A stretch of DNA of 64,000 bases from Alectoria sarmentosa (GCA_009733775.1 WOGZ01000102.1:41823-105822); one strand, 5' to 3'; counted from the stretch's first letter, positions 23,094-35,330 are shown. A program made the numbers and translations. The notes: generated by a model from the letters alone, not told the origin.

Positions 23094-24800
23094 TCAACAG
23101 ACGGCCCATTCATCATCATCTGGGTGCCCGGTCAAAGCATAAGGGAAATCGGGGTCGTAGTCGGGATGCTCGGTGATGTTCTCTCTTGTCCAGACACTAT
23201 GATCGATAGTCTCATAAGTTGCTTTGACAGGCTTCGGCTCCTGGGTATTGGTAGCTTTGTTAGATGCAGACTCCTTGTCGTTGCTATCGTGGGCATGGGA
23301 TGTTGCTGTCTTGTTGAGATCCTCCTCTTTTGCCGCCATCACTTCGGTTAGCGAATCTTTCTTTTCAACTTCAGAAGACGTGATATTGTGGTGGTCTGCA
23401 GAAGCGGCCGGCATTGTACTTGATGTACTATGGTTGTTGGCTTTGGGGTCTGTCTTAGTATTATTTGCAGAGGTCGCTAAAGGCATAACGGTGGTGCTTA
23501 ATCCATCTTTCCTTTGGTTTCCGGAAGACTTGATTGTCTCTTTGTCTGCAGTGACTGTCACTGATGAATTCTTTTTGCTTTTACCACCCTTGGCGACTGT
23601 ACTCCAAGCATTGTCACTGTCCATCTCGGTGATCATTCTCATTTGCTCTTCTTCAGAAGGTAAGTCATTGTTCCACGCTTTCTCTCCTACCAACATGCCA
23701 TTTGCCTCAAGGTTGGTGCTACGTGAATTGGAAGCTGTTGTAGATTGGTCTTCAAATGTGTCAAGCAAGGAGACGCTGCTTGGTCTTGGGGCTGGTCCAG
23801 TCGAATCAGTTGCAGCACCAACTGGCTTGTTCCACGCATTGGTAGAGGGCAGTGGCGAAAGACCTAGCCCGTTCTTTGCAGGCCTTCCCTCTGCTTCCCT
23901 AGAAGTACGAAGCTGCTTCTCCAGCAAGTCGCGTCTTTCTTTCTCAGCTTGCTCACGCGTTGCCTTCTTTGCCTCGTTCTTCTGCCTATTTTGCCTCTGC
24001 TTCTTAGTCTCCGGCTCTGGTGCCACTTTTTGGGACTTTGGTTGTCTAATCTGTTGCGGCTTTATCGGCTCGGTGATACGAAGTATTGATGTTCCCTTTG
24101 ATGCTGGCTCGAGCATGTCCGAGACATCGGTACTGGAGGGTGCAGTAGCCTGAGTCGCGCGAAGATCTGGAGACATTGCAGGGGAGAGATCGTCGTCGGC
24201 ATCGGCTCCTGTAGTAGATGAAGCAGTGGACATGTCCTGTGAGCTTGCGACCTCAGTTGCCTTCAAAGCGGAACCATTCAAGGCTTGTGGTGGTGCTTCG
24301 TTGCGCCTCCCCTGCTTCCTCGTTTTCTTATTTTCATTTTGGGGGGCAGGCTTCTTCAGAGAAGTCCCTGTCTTCAATCCCAATAGCTGTCTCGCAAACT
24401 CCGCATTGTCCATTCCTTCATCTTCGGTAATTTCTTTTTCAGCGCCCACAACTTGCTCCGGGCTGACTTCAATAGCTGAGCTCTGGGCAAGCTTGCTAGG
24501 CTGTTTTTTGCCACCTTTGCGCTTCTTTACTGTGCCGGTGGTGCTGGTCTGGACTGAGGGCGAAGATACTTCCGTTATATCGCTCCCCAGTTGATCCGAT
24601 GTATCGGATAATTTGCCCTTCTTCTTTCGCTTGTCTTTGCTGTCATTTCGCTGGTCTGACCCACGTCGCTGACTCTGCTCTCCTGAGAGGAGTGACGATA
24701 CATGGCCTCGACCACGCTTAGTTTTGCCGGACTGGCTGTAGTAGTATGCTGCTCCAAGTCCGAGGACGCCAACAATGGCCCAGCTCTTCAAAGGATCCAT
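23094..24800 (-). CDS. Membrane-anchored, largely disordered fungal protein
   Basis: A single exon encodes 568 residues. A short N-terminal hydrophobic segment (WAIVGVLGLGAAYYY, about residues 7-21) is followed by a basic region, fitting a signal anchor with the bulk in the cytosol. Most of the protein is low-complexity (Lys, Ser, Thr, Asp). A charged helical stretch lies near residues 270-310 (KKQRQNRQKNEAKKATREQA). Two NAW motifs (TNAWNKPVG and DNAWSTVAKGGKSKK) are followed by a short acidic C-terminus with HPDYDPDFPYALTGHPDDD. That C-terminal patch and the NAWSTV segment look like the conserved parts and may bind a partner. I recall unnamed fungal proteins with this ending but cannot assign a function. 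Confidence 0.75.
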   Translation of the reverse strand: MDPLKSWAIVGVLGLGAAYYYSQSGKTKRGRGHVSSLLSGEQSQRRGSDQRNDSKDKRKKKGKLSDTSDQLGSDITEVSSPSVQTSTTGTVKKRKGGKKQPSKLAQSSAIEVSPEQVVGAEKEITEDEGMDNAEFARQLLGLKTGTSLKKPAPQNENKKTRKQGRRNEAPPQALNGSALKATEVASSQDMSTASSTTGADADDDLSPAMSPDLRATQATAPSSTDVSDMLEPASKGTSILRITEPIKPQQIRQPKSQKVAPEPETKKQRQNRQKNEAKKATREQAEKERRDLLEKQLRTSREAEGRPAKNGLGLSPLPSTNAWNKPVGAATDSTGPAPRPSSVSLLDTFEDQSTTASNSRSTNLEANGMLVGEKAWNNDLPSEEEQMRMITEMDSDNAWSTVAKGGKSKKNSSVTVTADKETIKSSGNQRKDGLSTTVMPLATSANNTKTDPKANNHSTSSTMPAASADHHNITSSEVEKKDSLTEVMAAKEEDLNKTATSHAHDSNDKESASNKATNTQEPKPVKATYETIDHSVWTRENITEHPDYDPDFPYALTGHPDDDEWAVC

Positions 24801-25656
24801 TGTATCAATGGCTGCTTGGGTCCAAAGGAATTTGAATAGTAATTCAGCGATAAAGGAGGTCGAGGTCTCTTAGTGGGAGACGAACGTGAAGTTGAGTCGG
24901 TGTAAGATGGCGGCGGGTTCAAAAAGGTTCAGTTGCAGGCTCCAACGATCCTCGACATTGATCAATGAGAAGGCAGAATCGTTGGGGTGGAAAAGGAGAC
25001 TTTTGCGGATGGGTGGTGAGCTGGATCGAGGCCTTATTTGCAACTATCAAAGGATGCCCTCGGGTTGAGGCAAGGGACGCTCTTACCGGACGGAACAGCT
25101 TGAAGGTTGCAGGAAGAGAATTTGAAGCCTGCAAGCAAGGTGCTGCTACATCAACTGATGCATCAGAGGCGACGGCAGTCTCGTAGGGTGAAGAGACCTG
25201 TTGTTGTTGTTGTTATTGTTGTTGGGTGTCAGGGTTGCCACGATGCAGAGATCTAAGCAGGTACTCTATAATAGGTCACCGACCAGGCTAAGGATTTTAG
25301 CAAGTTGGTGAATTCTGACAGCAACTACTGGGTACGTATACGAGTTGATACACGGAAATGAGTGGAGAGGAGGATTTATATACATTCAAAGAGGTCATGG
25401 AGATTTCGAGATAGCTAGGGAGGACAGGTGTATCTCTCGAGGTAGAGGACCTACTTCTAAGGTACCTAAGTAGGGCGAATAACTCTCTCTATTCGAGTCT
25501 TGAACATTCGGTTCCTTGCACCAAGACCTTGCGGGGAATTCTTTTTCTTGGCTGCTTCGCCAAGACAGCCAAGCAAGCACTTCTGCCGCCCTACGCTCAA
25601 AATGGGTCATGCTTGCGAGTAGAGTACTGCGACTGTAAAGTACCTACGACGATCTT

Positions 25657-25698
25657 GCATGCTGCATGTTGCATGTTGCATGTCGCATGTCGCATGCA
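25657..25698. repeat. Heptamer array, six GCATGTT-like units
   Basis: Six consecutive 7-bp units follow GCATG plus two variable bases (CT, TT, TT, TC, TC, CA). The variation is almost entirely at the last two positions of each unit. Confidence 0.85.
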
Positions 25699-25718
25699 GG
25701 CTGTAGGTACCATCTCAT

Positions 25719-25751
25719 TCTTCCTGTCATCTTCCTGTCATCTTCCTGTCA
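25719..25751. repeat. Undecamer array (TCTTCCTGTCA)3
   Basis: Three perfect 11-bp units followed by a partial TCTTC. It lies about 20 bp downstream of the heptamer array, so this spot is prone to replication slippage. Confidence 0.9.
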
Positions 25752-26261
25752 TCTTCACCAAGAGGTCGCACAAAAAGATAAGTAAATACTCCAAAGTACC
25801 TACTTTACGTTAAATAGATTAGAATTTAAATACAAGTAGAAATACGCCGACTTCTCATCCGAGACATACTTGATACAGTCAGCCGAGTGGGAGGCTATGG
25901 CGGGCTATGCTGCTTACATTTTATGGACTAAGTTGAAATGGGTAAATAGGTACTGGGGTAATCTGCAGCTGTATAAACAAACCTTCCTCCATCTCAGCCA
26001 GCCAAAAGCCATGATATTGGACATGTCACTCTGCAATTCCAGATCCCAAGACTACTATTCGCAGCGGACAACGGCAGCTTACCATGCCATCTGTAAGACC
26101 AATACCTGATATCCCATCTGTTGCGAATAATGGCTTGCAATTCCGTGTTGGACAATGTCTCCGACTCCACAGCTCTGATTAGAATAAGAGGCCCCAACTC
26201 TCGCGTCCGTGAACGTGACAATCTGTCCAGTTGTCCCATTTTGGCCTTTCATCATTCTCCC

Positions 26262-29200
26262 TTATAGAGCGTAGGGGTTCATTGAACGAATGGTCAAGCA
26301 CGGTGGACTCTTGGTGAGATCCGTTTTCAGGATGACCGGAACTCGCGTCATCTCCTTGACATCCTGTATATACTCTCCGCCTTCCTCCCTAAGCTTGAAG
26401 AGTCCCAGGTATTTTTCTTTGTTGCTCAACTTCGCTTCGGGGCTGTCTCCAAGGCTGGAGGCAAGCTTTGAATCAGACTGGGTGCGTAAAGGTGTTTGAT
26501 CGCCAGTCGAACCGTTGTGAGTTGGGGACGGAGGCATGCTTTGTGTGGGGCGATCAGAGGTCGAGGCTCCCAAAGATACACCAGCAGTGGATTCGGTGAT
26601 CTCGGAGACGTTGTCCTCGTCGTCAAACAAAGCGTCAACATCATCTGTGGACATTGTGCCAGTTTCCGTCTGCCTTCGTTGCAAGTCCTCGTGTTCTCTG
26701 TTCTGCTGCTTACTACCCCCTTGTCGGCTGGCAGTGCTGCCGACGTGTCTTGCACTGGTAGTGGCTTTGGGACGCTCATCCTCGGGTACGTAGGCAGAAG
26801 ATGGCACGCCTTTTTCCCAGTACAATTCTAGTGTACGCTCGTCCTTGCGGAATTCGGCTTTCTTCAGCGGAAGTTGGTCACAGTGAACACGCTTTTCAAA
26901 GCCATACTCGGGTATCAAGACATCGAAAGCGGACTCGTAGACACAGATGACGATTCCTTCGCTGATGAAGTCGCTGCCAAGCTCCACTCTCTTCTTGTCC
27001 ATTATTCGACAAGACTCGATGTGAACGCTTTGCTCCTGAGCACTCTGAGCCGAATCTTTCTTTGTATTGCAAGACTCGGCCGTCTTTGCAAGATTTTCGA
27101 CGTCTTCAGTGAAATCGATAGCACCATTAGAAAGAGCGGCCTCGAGTTGTCGATGGACGACAATATCTGCATATCGTCGAGACGGGTTTGTAAAGTGAGT
27201 ATAGAGGGGAAGGTTCAAGGCGTAGTGCTGAGGGTACTGCTGGACCTGTTCGGGTCTCAACTTTCCAAGAACGAAGTATTTGGCGCGCTGCATCGCCTTC
27301 ACCAATAAGGTTTCCATGCCCTATTCAATAATCAACCTTGACTCTTTGGACATTCTAAAGACCAAAACATACCTTGCGCAAATCTGCGTCCTTCACATTG
27401 AAGAGGCTGTTCTGCAGAGTTCCACTGCTTGTAATATCAACTTCATATCCAATTCTCGTCATCCGGTCAGCAAAAGTTGCCAATCTCCTTGCATTTGGCG
27501 GAGCTTGACGGCGAAGGAACGCCTTTTCGGGCAAAGCTGTCGCAATTCGTTGAGCAACGAAAGTGTTTGCTTTATGACCAAGCTCTTCGATGATTTCGTG
27601 TGCCGGTGTCGAGTCGAAGATGTTGTGCTCCACTGGGACATTCTCGTCATCGAGCTGATGAAGCAAGCGCAGAGGCGGCACGTCTTCGGTCCGAGATGCA
27701 TATCTTATTTCTCGGAATTTCTGTGCGATTTTCTGTCAAATGTCAGCCTGGTTTGATATGATTCCTTCTCCTCCCAGCAAACGAACCTTTAATGTATGAA
27801 TATCTTTAGAGGTAGCCCCCTGAAGGTCAACCTCTGTTTTGCCACCAATGACGGCGTCGACATCGTCGTAAGTCAATTTGCCAGCACTCTTGATCATTGC
27901 CTTTCCAATCCACGCTTCATCATTGATCACACGGCCAGATTCGAGATCGACCTCAAAGACAACACTGACAGTGAATCTCTCTTCTCCAGGACTCAATGAG
28001 CATATCTCGGATGCAAGTCTTGGTGGAAGCATATTGACCGCGCGATTGATCAGATAAACCCCAGTTCCCCGCTTCTTTGCTTCACGGTCAACTAGCGAGT
28101 TTGCTTTGATGAAGTGAGCGGCGTCAGCGACGTGGATACCGAGCTCGACGACGCCACCTGCAAGCTCTTTGACATGGATTGCGTCGTCTAGCTCTTGCGT
28201 TCCATTCGGATCGATCGTAAAAGTTGTTTCCTCGCGGAAGTCTCTCCTTGAAGCCAGGGCCTCCTCAGATTCATTACTAATAGACCATTCATCAAAGCCA
28301 ATGTTTTTCAATACGGCATCCGAAAACTCGTCGGGGCCAAAGTTGTTGTCCCTAAGCAATGCGTTGGTCTCCACTCTCAGATCACCCATCTTACCAAGCT
28401 GCTCCACCAATGTACCAAATGGATGCAGAGAGGTGATAGGCCAACGCTTGATGCACGCAACGAATATGCTGCTGGCATAATCTTGGTGTCTCTCCACAAA
28501 GTCACGCGGGGCCTGCTCCGTCGGGATGGCGATCAGAGGCACACGCTTGTCAGTAGGCTTGAACCACACAATTTTTGGCTTGTCCGGTTGTCTCTCTTGT
28601 TGATGACGGCCAGGACCACCATCGCGATGTTGACGCTCAGCTTCCTGCTTCTCCTTGGTGGCTTGGCTACTAGGTCGCAGGAGTCCGAGAGTGCTACGAT
28701 ATGTTAACATTCGGGTGTACAGCAAGATTGGACTATTATGACTGACCCTGAAAACATTTGTCCAGCCACTCGCTCAATGACAGCAACGACGTGGCCAGCG
28801 TACAATGGTTTTTGTTCGTCATTCACTTCCTCTTCTTCCATCAGCAACAGGCTCTGGCCCTCGACTTCTACATCATCGTTCTTCTTCTGCGTTGGACGTT
28901 GTCTCAAACTACCTCTCCTTCGAAGACCACCCTCGGTGGTCCCATTCGGTCCACTATCACCATTGGCAGTCGAGTCACTTCGAGGTCGGCCTTCGGCTGC
29001 ATTGCTGTTATTGCCACTTCTTGCGTCCGAGATGTCCTTGCGTTTCTTTTTCTCTTCCTTTTCGCGCTTCTGTCCCCATACCTCATCCACGTCGAGGAGC
29101 TCGATAGCAACATAGTCGCCCTCTAATGCTCGATTCCTGTCTTTGCTCCCGCATATGAAGATGTCGGCATCTAAATCACTGGCGGTAACGTAGGCATCAC

Positions 29201-30740
29201 TGCGATTCTTCTTGTTTACTCGGAGTATACCAGCTACGAGCTGGTCGTTGCTCAACAAAGCTGGTAGGTTTGCTTGAGGAAGGTAAGGAGTGAATAGGGT
29301 CTTGCGTGCTTGCTGCTGAGCGGATAGCTGAGGTTGGGATGGTTGATTTCCCTGCATGGTGAATTGTTGTCCGCTCAGCTGAGCTGCTTGCAACGCTTGC
29401 AATTGATTGATTTGTAAAGGGTTTATCTGCTGGCCAGGAAACATTTGGGGCTGTTGAATCATGACCTGGCCCTGTGGCAGCTGAACCAATTGTGGCTGGT
29501 TTGGGAACTGGAATTGACCAAGGGAACCGATCGATTGGTTCACAGAGCCTCTTACTCTGTGTCCAGGTTGGAAGACATTGGCATTCGGGTTCTGGTTCTG
29601 TCCGAAATTACCCATCGGTGGCTGCTGTTCCTGCATCTGTGGCTGGTTGCCACCTTGTGACCTCCAATTACTATCAAAATTTCTTGAAGATGCCCGGCCG
29701 TGGCCATTTTGGCTGCCTCGCCGCTGAAAGTCGGATTGCTGTCCCGCAGAGCTCGCTCCAGCGTCATTGGTCGCCATCGGAGGCGGGAATTGAAATCCAC
29801 CAGCGCCACGACCTGGAGGTGCACCACGGCCAATCCCCATTGCCATGCTCTGGCTTCTGCCGTGAGTAGCAGCACCTCGATTACCTGCTCGTGCACTTGG
29901 ACCGGACGGACTAAGGAGTTGCTGAGAGTCGGCACCTTTCTCATCAACTGTCGTCGGGCTTAAGGGCCTGTCCGTGGCGGTGGGAGATGCACCTGAAGCA
30001 CCTGGGATTGGGAACTGGAACCCAGAAGTGGTCCGCTTCTGCTGTGCAAGCTCCGCGGCTTTCTTCGCCTCAGGCAGGGCGAGGGAATGACGACGCTGAT
30101 GACCACCACCTGGGAGTCCTCCACCACGACCACCACGCTGTGCTCCACTATCACGGCCTTGGTTGCCCATACTCTGCTGGGAGAAGTCACCGAACGCGGA
30201 GCCGGAAGCTCCAGAGGAAGGTGCTGGAGGTGGGCCCATACTCATGTTTGGCATTGCCGACTGGTTACGGCGGTGTGATGCAGGCTGTGTTGGTGCATTC
30301 ATTGGGATGCCCAGCTGCTGTTGCTGAGGTTGCTGCGGGAATTGGAACGCATTTGCGTGAGGCGACATGCCTGGCACAGTAAAATGTCCTTGCATCGCCT
30401 GCTGAGGCGGAAAGTTGACAGTGGGTAGTTGTTGCTGTTGAGGTATCATACCCATTTGTACATATTGCTGATGTACTCCAGCTATTTGTTGTTGCTGTTG
30501 CTGAAGATGTTCTATTTGTTGCTGCAAAGCGAGTTGTTCCACTGCGGCAGTGGCCCGGTCAGCAATGTGTTCACTGGGCAGGTGTAGAAGCCCCATTGTT
30601 TTGTCAAAGATCCAGACTATGAGTGGTGATTGGAAGGACTTACTGAGCAATGGAGTCATCTCTGAAGGGCTGCGCCTGTGAGCGATATGCAGTCGCCTGC
30701 CCGCGGGGCCGGCTACGCCAGGATGTGGTTGCTGGTCCAT
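26262..30740 (-). CDS. SSD1: SSD1-type RNA-binding pseudo-exoribonuclease
   Basis: Five exons (30740-30644, 30541-28747, 28693-27787, 27732-27373, 27320-26262), with introns of 102, 53, 54 and 52 bp, encode about 1405 residues. The N-terminus (MDQQPHPGVAG, GRRLHIAHRRSPSEMTPL joining LMEQLALQQQ) and the long Gln/Pro/Gly-rich prion-like region are typical of fungal Ssd1. Cold-shock-like segments follow (LFTPYLPQANLPALLSND), then the RNB domain with TLGLLRPSSQ, NGTQELDDAIHVKEL and NPSRRYADIVVHRQL. In active RNase II/Dis3 the first RNB motif has more acidic metal ligands than the QELDD seen here, consistent with Ssd1 being a non-catalytic mRNA-binding protein that controls translation of cell-wall mRNAs. 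I start at the inner ATG (30740) because relatives begin MDQQ; an in-frame ATG at 30770 is possible. Confidence 0.93.
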
Positions 30741-32144
30741 GTCTTCACTCAAGCAAGCTCTGACAGGCAAGTGTTGCTCCCCGACGACAATGTGTTAGAA
30801 GCAGTCAGCCGTGGTGATCTGCGCCCGGGGAATAATCCGAGAAGTTTGCTAGCAGTGTCAGCCTTGGCAAACGCAGCTGTGTCACTTTGGTCACCTCTGG
30901 CAGGACCCTTAAAACGGCAAGATAAAGTGGCTTTGGAGGCCGCAAAGGAAGGGATGGAGAAGTAAAGGTAAATGATGGTTGATGCCCGTGGTGGTTGAGT
31001 AGCCGGCAAGCTGGATTGAGGAAAATGGAATGGAAGCGTACGCAACGCAATAGTAATGTCACGCAGACAAAAACAATTACTTATGTCGAAGGGATTGACA
31101 GTGATGAAGGAAGGCTGGGGAGGAAGGGAGGAAGGGAGGGCGGAAAGGGAACGACGTCGATAAGGAAGGAGTGTGCGAGGGGAATGGGGAAGGAAGCAAA
31201 AGTCGAAGAGGTCGATTTTCTGAGTGTAAGGTAGGTACTTAGCCTTTTTTGGATCGTCGTTGCTAGACTAAGTTATGTTCTGCGGACTTTGGGGGGGGAC
31301 TACGAGTACTGCGTGGCCTCCTGTTCGCCAAGAATACCTACCTACTTTACCTTACTTACCCAAGGTAGAAGTAATGAGTGCATTATGCATGGGTCTGGAA
31401 ATGGTGAGCTTCACCTTTTAGCTACCTTATATGAGCCATCTACAGCCTTTCGATGATCAAGCAAAAAAGGCATCAAAGGGGAAGAAGAGGGACCATATCT
31501 ATCTCTGAGAGCACTGAGATGTACCTAGCAGTTTTCCAAAGAGAGAGGGGAGAACATGATTGTGGCGTCCTTCTCGATCCTTCTAGTCAAGAGCACAGGA
31601 AGGAGGAATATGAGCGGTATTAAACGCGATGAGGCGCAAGTCTCCAATGTTGTTATAGGTATTCATTGAATTCAAGCGCTCCCCCAAAGTGAATGAAAGT
31701 GGCTTTGGTTCCGAGGCTTTGCGTTCAGCCCTACCTACTTGATACCTTACGTGCTTACTAAGCCAGGCCGAACTCACCGTGGCACCAGCGGAGCAAAGCG
31801 AAAGAGGAGCCAGAGTTCGTGCCTCTGATCCCAGATCGTTCAAGCACTCCACCAATCATGATCATGTCTGTAATCATGAATCGCGTGCTTTTGTTTCTCT
31901 CCATACTTACCTTGACTCAATCGTGCAAGTGGGACATAGATGCCAGGATATGGTTCAACAGTTATCTTTGTCACGCGTAACAATCAAAACGACAATTCAT
32001 ATCCCCACGACTCAAATTCCTTGATTGTTCAACTCACACAAGCCGCTCACTCATCCCTTCATGCTTCCAACCTTTGCTGCGTTCAACTCCCACGCGCGCC
32101 CTTCATCATCCACGCTCAGGGAAAACACAATCGTCTTCTAGACC
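30741..32144. other. Divergent promoter region between SSD1 and GLE1
   Basis: About 1.4 kb between two divergently transcribed genes. It contains an AGGGAGG-type purine tract near 31110-31145, a run of nine or so G near 31290, a TACCTACCTACTTTACC cluster near 31335, and C-rich leader sequence before the GLE1 ATG. No supportable coding sequence. Confidence 0.5.
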
Positions 32145-33785
32145 ATGGAGATCATGACGAGTCCTTACAAATTAGCGAAAGATAGCCCCTCGCGTCAGCT
32201 CCTATGGGAGCTTGGTCAGCTCGCGATTTCGTCACAAGAAGGATTCTACGCCCATCTGGACAGGGAAAGTCATGAACGTGAGGCACTCCACCAGCAGGCG
32301 CTCGCTGCAGCTACTGCAAAACATGAAAGCGTTCGCCGAACCGCGGAGCAGTACCGAGAAAGACTAGAAGAGCAGATACAGGCGGATCGAAAACGGAGAG
32401 ACGATGAAGAGCAAAGAGAACTGGAAAGGCTGCGCCGAGAAAAGATCGAGCAAGAAATTGCGGAGAGGAAAAGGGAGGTAGAACGAGCCAAGACCATTGA
32501 GTTTGAGGAGAAGAGAATTGCTGAGGTCAAGAGGTTAGAGAAAGAGGCCGTGGATCGCAGAAGGGCCGCTAGAGAAAGGCAGGACACTGAAAATGCCAAA
32601 CGTCAAGAAGAAGAGCGTAGAAAGGCAGCCTGGCAGAAAGACGAAGCTGCGGCAGCAGAGGTCCGTGCCAGAGAAGTGGCCGTTGTAGCTCAAAATGCTC
32701 GCTCTACACCAGTTGTTCAAGCTCCGGCACCCGTCCCAGCTCCAATTCCACCTGCTCAGCAGTCTGTCTCGACGAATCAGCCAATCCAAAATACCCAGCT
32801 AGAAGCTGAGCACAGCAGGTATCTCGAGATCCACCGCGCATTAAAGGAGCTCCGAAAATTCATGGCCGCCCAGGCGAAGCAAAACGCACAGCTAAAAGGA
32901 GCAATGGGCGACATGAGACGCGAGATCAGAAAGTCTGTTGGGCAGTTAAGAGACGGGAAGGGCGCGAACAAGGTTCAGGTATGTTGTTTAGTCTGTCAAT
33001 ATTCTATCGATGCTGACATTACTTGGCAGCTACAAACAACCATTGAGACTCTTAGGAAAGCGGCTACTCTCGCCGAACCCCAGGTCGACATCACCATGTT
33101 CCTCACATCTCCTCCGCAAGTAGATGACCGCAACGGTCCCGCTCTACTCGTCTACCTTCTCAACATCTTCGCAAAAGCTATAATCGCCCAGTTCATCAAC
33201 GAAGCTGGAGTCAAGCCTCTCATAGCCGACAACCTTGGTACCGTTGCGAGTCACATTTTCGCACTGGACAATTTCCGTTGGAAAGGCATTTCTCTCATCG
33301 ACGTCCTCGTCGCGAAGTTCCATGTCGTCTGCCCAGTACTTTTCGGCATTTACGGCAACGAACGAACCCTGGAAGGAAAGCGACGTCTTGGTTGGTGGCG
33401 AGAGGAAGGTGGCGGAGCGTTCGTGCCTGAGCAGAGGCACTTCGAGAGGATGACAGGTCTAGGGGCCGGCTTTGCGGGCATCTCACTGAAGAATTACGAG
33501 AAAGCTCGCCCAAAGAACCCGTATCCAGACCAGCATTACTGGACGTCCCTTGCCCGTATCATCAATATCCCTCCACAGGAGGTCACACAAACACATTTCG
33601 TAGTGCTCAAGGGCATGATCGAAAACTTCGAGTCAAAGTTCTTACATTTTTTCGGAGATGCGGCGATTGCAGCATTGAGGCTCTCATTGATAGAGCTTCC
33701 TAGGAGGTCACCTCCTAGTGTGGCAGCAAAGTCGCTGGCTGGGTTGGTAGATGTGCTCAAAAGGGACAAGAAGCTCATCTTGTGA
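32145..33785 (+). CDS. GLE1: Nuclear pore mRNA export factor Gle1
   Basis: The start ACCATGG is a good initiation context. A 51-bp intron (32979-33029, GTATGT...GCAG) lies inside what otherwise looks like one open frame because its length is a multiple of three; removing it gives 529 residues and joins NKVQ to LQTTIETLRK. Residues of about 60-190 form a long charged coiled coil (EQYRERLEEQIQADRKRR and following). A Pro/Ala linker follows, then the C-terminal Gle1 HEAT-like domain with NIFAKAIIAQFINEAG, FHVVCPVLFGIYG and GFAGISLKNYEK. Gle1, with inositol hexakisphosphate, activates the DEAD-box helicase Dbp5 at the cytoplasmic side of the pore to finish mRNA export. The domain order is normal. 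Confidence 0.92.
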   Translation: MEIMTSPYKLAKDSPSRQLLWELGQLAISSQEGFYAHLDRESHEREALHQQALAAATAKHESVRRTAEQYRERLEEQIQADRKRRDDEEQRELERLRREKIEQEIAERKREVERAKTIEFEEKRIAEVKRLEKEAVDRRRAARERQDTENAKRQEEERRKAAWQKDEAAAAEVRAREVAVVAQNARSTPVVQAPAPVPAPIPPAQQSVSTNQPIQNTQLEAEHSRYLEIHRALKELRKFMAAQAKQNAQLKGAMGDMRREIRKSVGQLRDGKGANKVQVCCLVCQYSIDADITWQLQTTIETLRKAATLAEPQVDITMFLTSPPQVDDRNGPALLVYLLNIFAKAIIAQFINEAGVKPLIADNLGTVASHIFALDNFRWKGISLIDVLVAKFHVVCPVLFGIYGNERTLEGKRRLGWWREEGGGAFVPEQRHFERMTGLGAGFAGISLKNYEKARPKNPYPDQHYWTSLARIINIPPQEVTQTHFVVLKGMIENFESKFLHFFGDAAIAALRLSLIELPRRSPPSVAAKSLAGLVDVLKRDKKLIL

Positions 33786-34183
33786 TGAAGCACTGGATAA
33801 ATATGGATTACTTCCAGGGGAGAGAATGGGACGTATGTTCCAAAAACGACGCCGAACGATGGGATGAGCGTCACGATGGCTGTCCAGGTGAACCGTGGAG
33901 GTGTCCGTCGTCTGCTGCGGTTGACCGTTCTGTGTACATGTCAAATGTTTGTTTCCAAATACCCCGTTCAGCATTCGAAGATACAACAAAGCCTTGTGAC
34001 CAACATGCTTGGACTGGTTGTCACAACAAATTTTCTCCATTCTCATTATTGTCACAGGGCAGCATGGACTGTAAATGGTCCATGAAGTATCCACGGTATG
34101 AATGAATCCACGCGTTACTCGAACAGGGTATCTTGTATACGCAGATTTTGACAGAACAAGGCTCAGCCGAGTCCCCCTTACCA
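33786..34183. other. Convergent intergenic region
   Basis: About 400 bp between the 3' ends of GLE1 and the sphingolipid reductase gene. Short frames on both strands have no support. It probably holds only the two 3' untranslated regions. Confidence 0.55.
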
Positions 34184-35330
34184 TCATCTCTTACCCAATC
34201 TCTCCTTTCCCCAAGTCTTGACCTTCCCATCCATATCCTTCCTCACAAACACCATGATGATCACAACCACCCAACTCATCAAAGTATCAACAAGACCCCA
34301 TCCATTTCTCTTACTGCCCCCTAACATGCCGGACTTCATTGCAAACCCCAAAATCCCGTTGGTCGTGATCAGTTCCTCTCCTCTCTCCAGTCCCTTCACA
34401 CTCGCTGCTGCGGCTTGTTCTGGCGTCTGCCCACCATCGCCCTCTTCTAAGTTCTTCGTTATTGCTGGTTTGATGAGGTTTTCCTTCTCGTATCCCTCGG
34501 TGAATATCGTTCCAGGAAAGACTGTGTGCGTCCGTATGGCGACCAGAGGTGCGTAAAGCAAGAATTCCTGGGATAGGGTGTCGGAGAGTGCTCGAAGAGC
34601 AGTCTTGGTCGGCGTATAAGGACCATAGCCAATGAGTGGTAGAAATGCGCAGACGGAGGATGTGAAGACGATATGTTTTGCTGATTGATTAGGGTCAGGG
34701 GAAGACCTGAAGTGGTTGATCCATGACTGGACGGCGGCGTGGGCTACATAAACGGATGAGAAGTAATTGCTTTCCATTTGCTCTTTCAGAACTTCGACTG
34801 GCACGTCGATAAAGAGACCTGGGTGACAGGAGCCGGCGCAGCACCAGAATATATCTGGAGGCTGGTTGTTGTTCCATGCCGTTGTTTCTGATAGAATGCG
34901 CGCTGCTTCGGTAGGATCTGTCAGGTCGGCACTGATGTAGTGGAAACGCTGGAATGAAGGTTTCGAAGCATGTTTCTCAGTCCAGGTCAGCAGTCACCAT
35001 GCGAGACGATACCTTCCCAAGCATACAGATATATACTTCAACGTGTCTTCAAGCTTCTCAACATTTCGAGCAACAATAACCACATTAGCGCCCTTCTCTG
35101 CAAGGATCTTTCCAACGGCTTTTCCCATGCCTTTCGAGCCTCCTGTAATAACGACTGCCTACAGAGCATTGCATCAGCCAATGGCCCATGCGAAAAGACC
35201 AAACAGAGCTGTTTACTCTGCCATTCACGGGAAATCGATTTTTGCTCTGGAAGCCACCCATCCTGTCAAAGATAAGGATCGAGACAAAGAGACACAAGGA
35301 TACAGAGCTCCAGACAAGACCCAATGCCAT
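34184..35330 (-). CDS. TSC10: 3-ketodihydrosphingosine reductase (TSC10/KDSR type)
   Basis: Three exons (35330-35217, 35158-35027, 34975-34184), with introns of 58 and 51 bp, encode 345 residues. An N-terminal membrane segment (about residues 3-22) is followed by the short-chain dehydrogenase fold: nucleotide loop [18 protein letters not shown], active-site serine in FTSSVCAF (about 187-189), and Tyr202/Lys206 in YTPTK. A C-terminal hydrophobic segment ([13 protein letters not shown]) and basic tail complete the typical ER-anchored layout. The enzyme reduces 3-ketodihydrosphingosine to dihydrosphingosine with NADPH, the second step of sphingolipid synthesis. The gene shares a 162-bp divergent promoter with the SAS10/UTP3 gene. 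Confidence 0.9.

Larger units (their letters stand above)
24801..26261. other. Intergenic region rich in simple repeats
   Basis: About 1.46 kb without a supportable gene. It carries a TTG-rich tract (25201-25225), a heptamer array (25657-25698), an undecamer array (25719-25751) and several TACCTA or TAGGTA strings (near 25460-25475, 25640 and 25705). Short frames on either strand have no domain content. Confidence 0.55.

Noticed and set aside
23224..24153. 309-codon plus-strand frame
   Set aside because: Antisense shadow of the 568-residue membrane-anchored protein gene, whose codon pattern and ends are far better.
10466..25225. CRISPR-like arrays among the simple repeats
   Set aside because: The arrays are short direct microsatellites without spacers, and the genome is eukaryotic.
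28738..30382. Several plus-strand frames of 100-130 codons
   Set aside because: All lie antisense within the SSD1 exon and reflect its low-complexity Gln/Pro-rich coding.
32979..33029. Extra in-frame segment VCCLVCQYSIDADITWQ in Gle1
   Set aside because: It has a GTATGT donor, a branch-like CTGAC and a GCAG acceptor, and removal restores conserved spacing; it is an intron with a length divisible by three.
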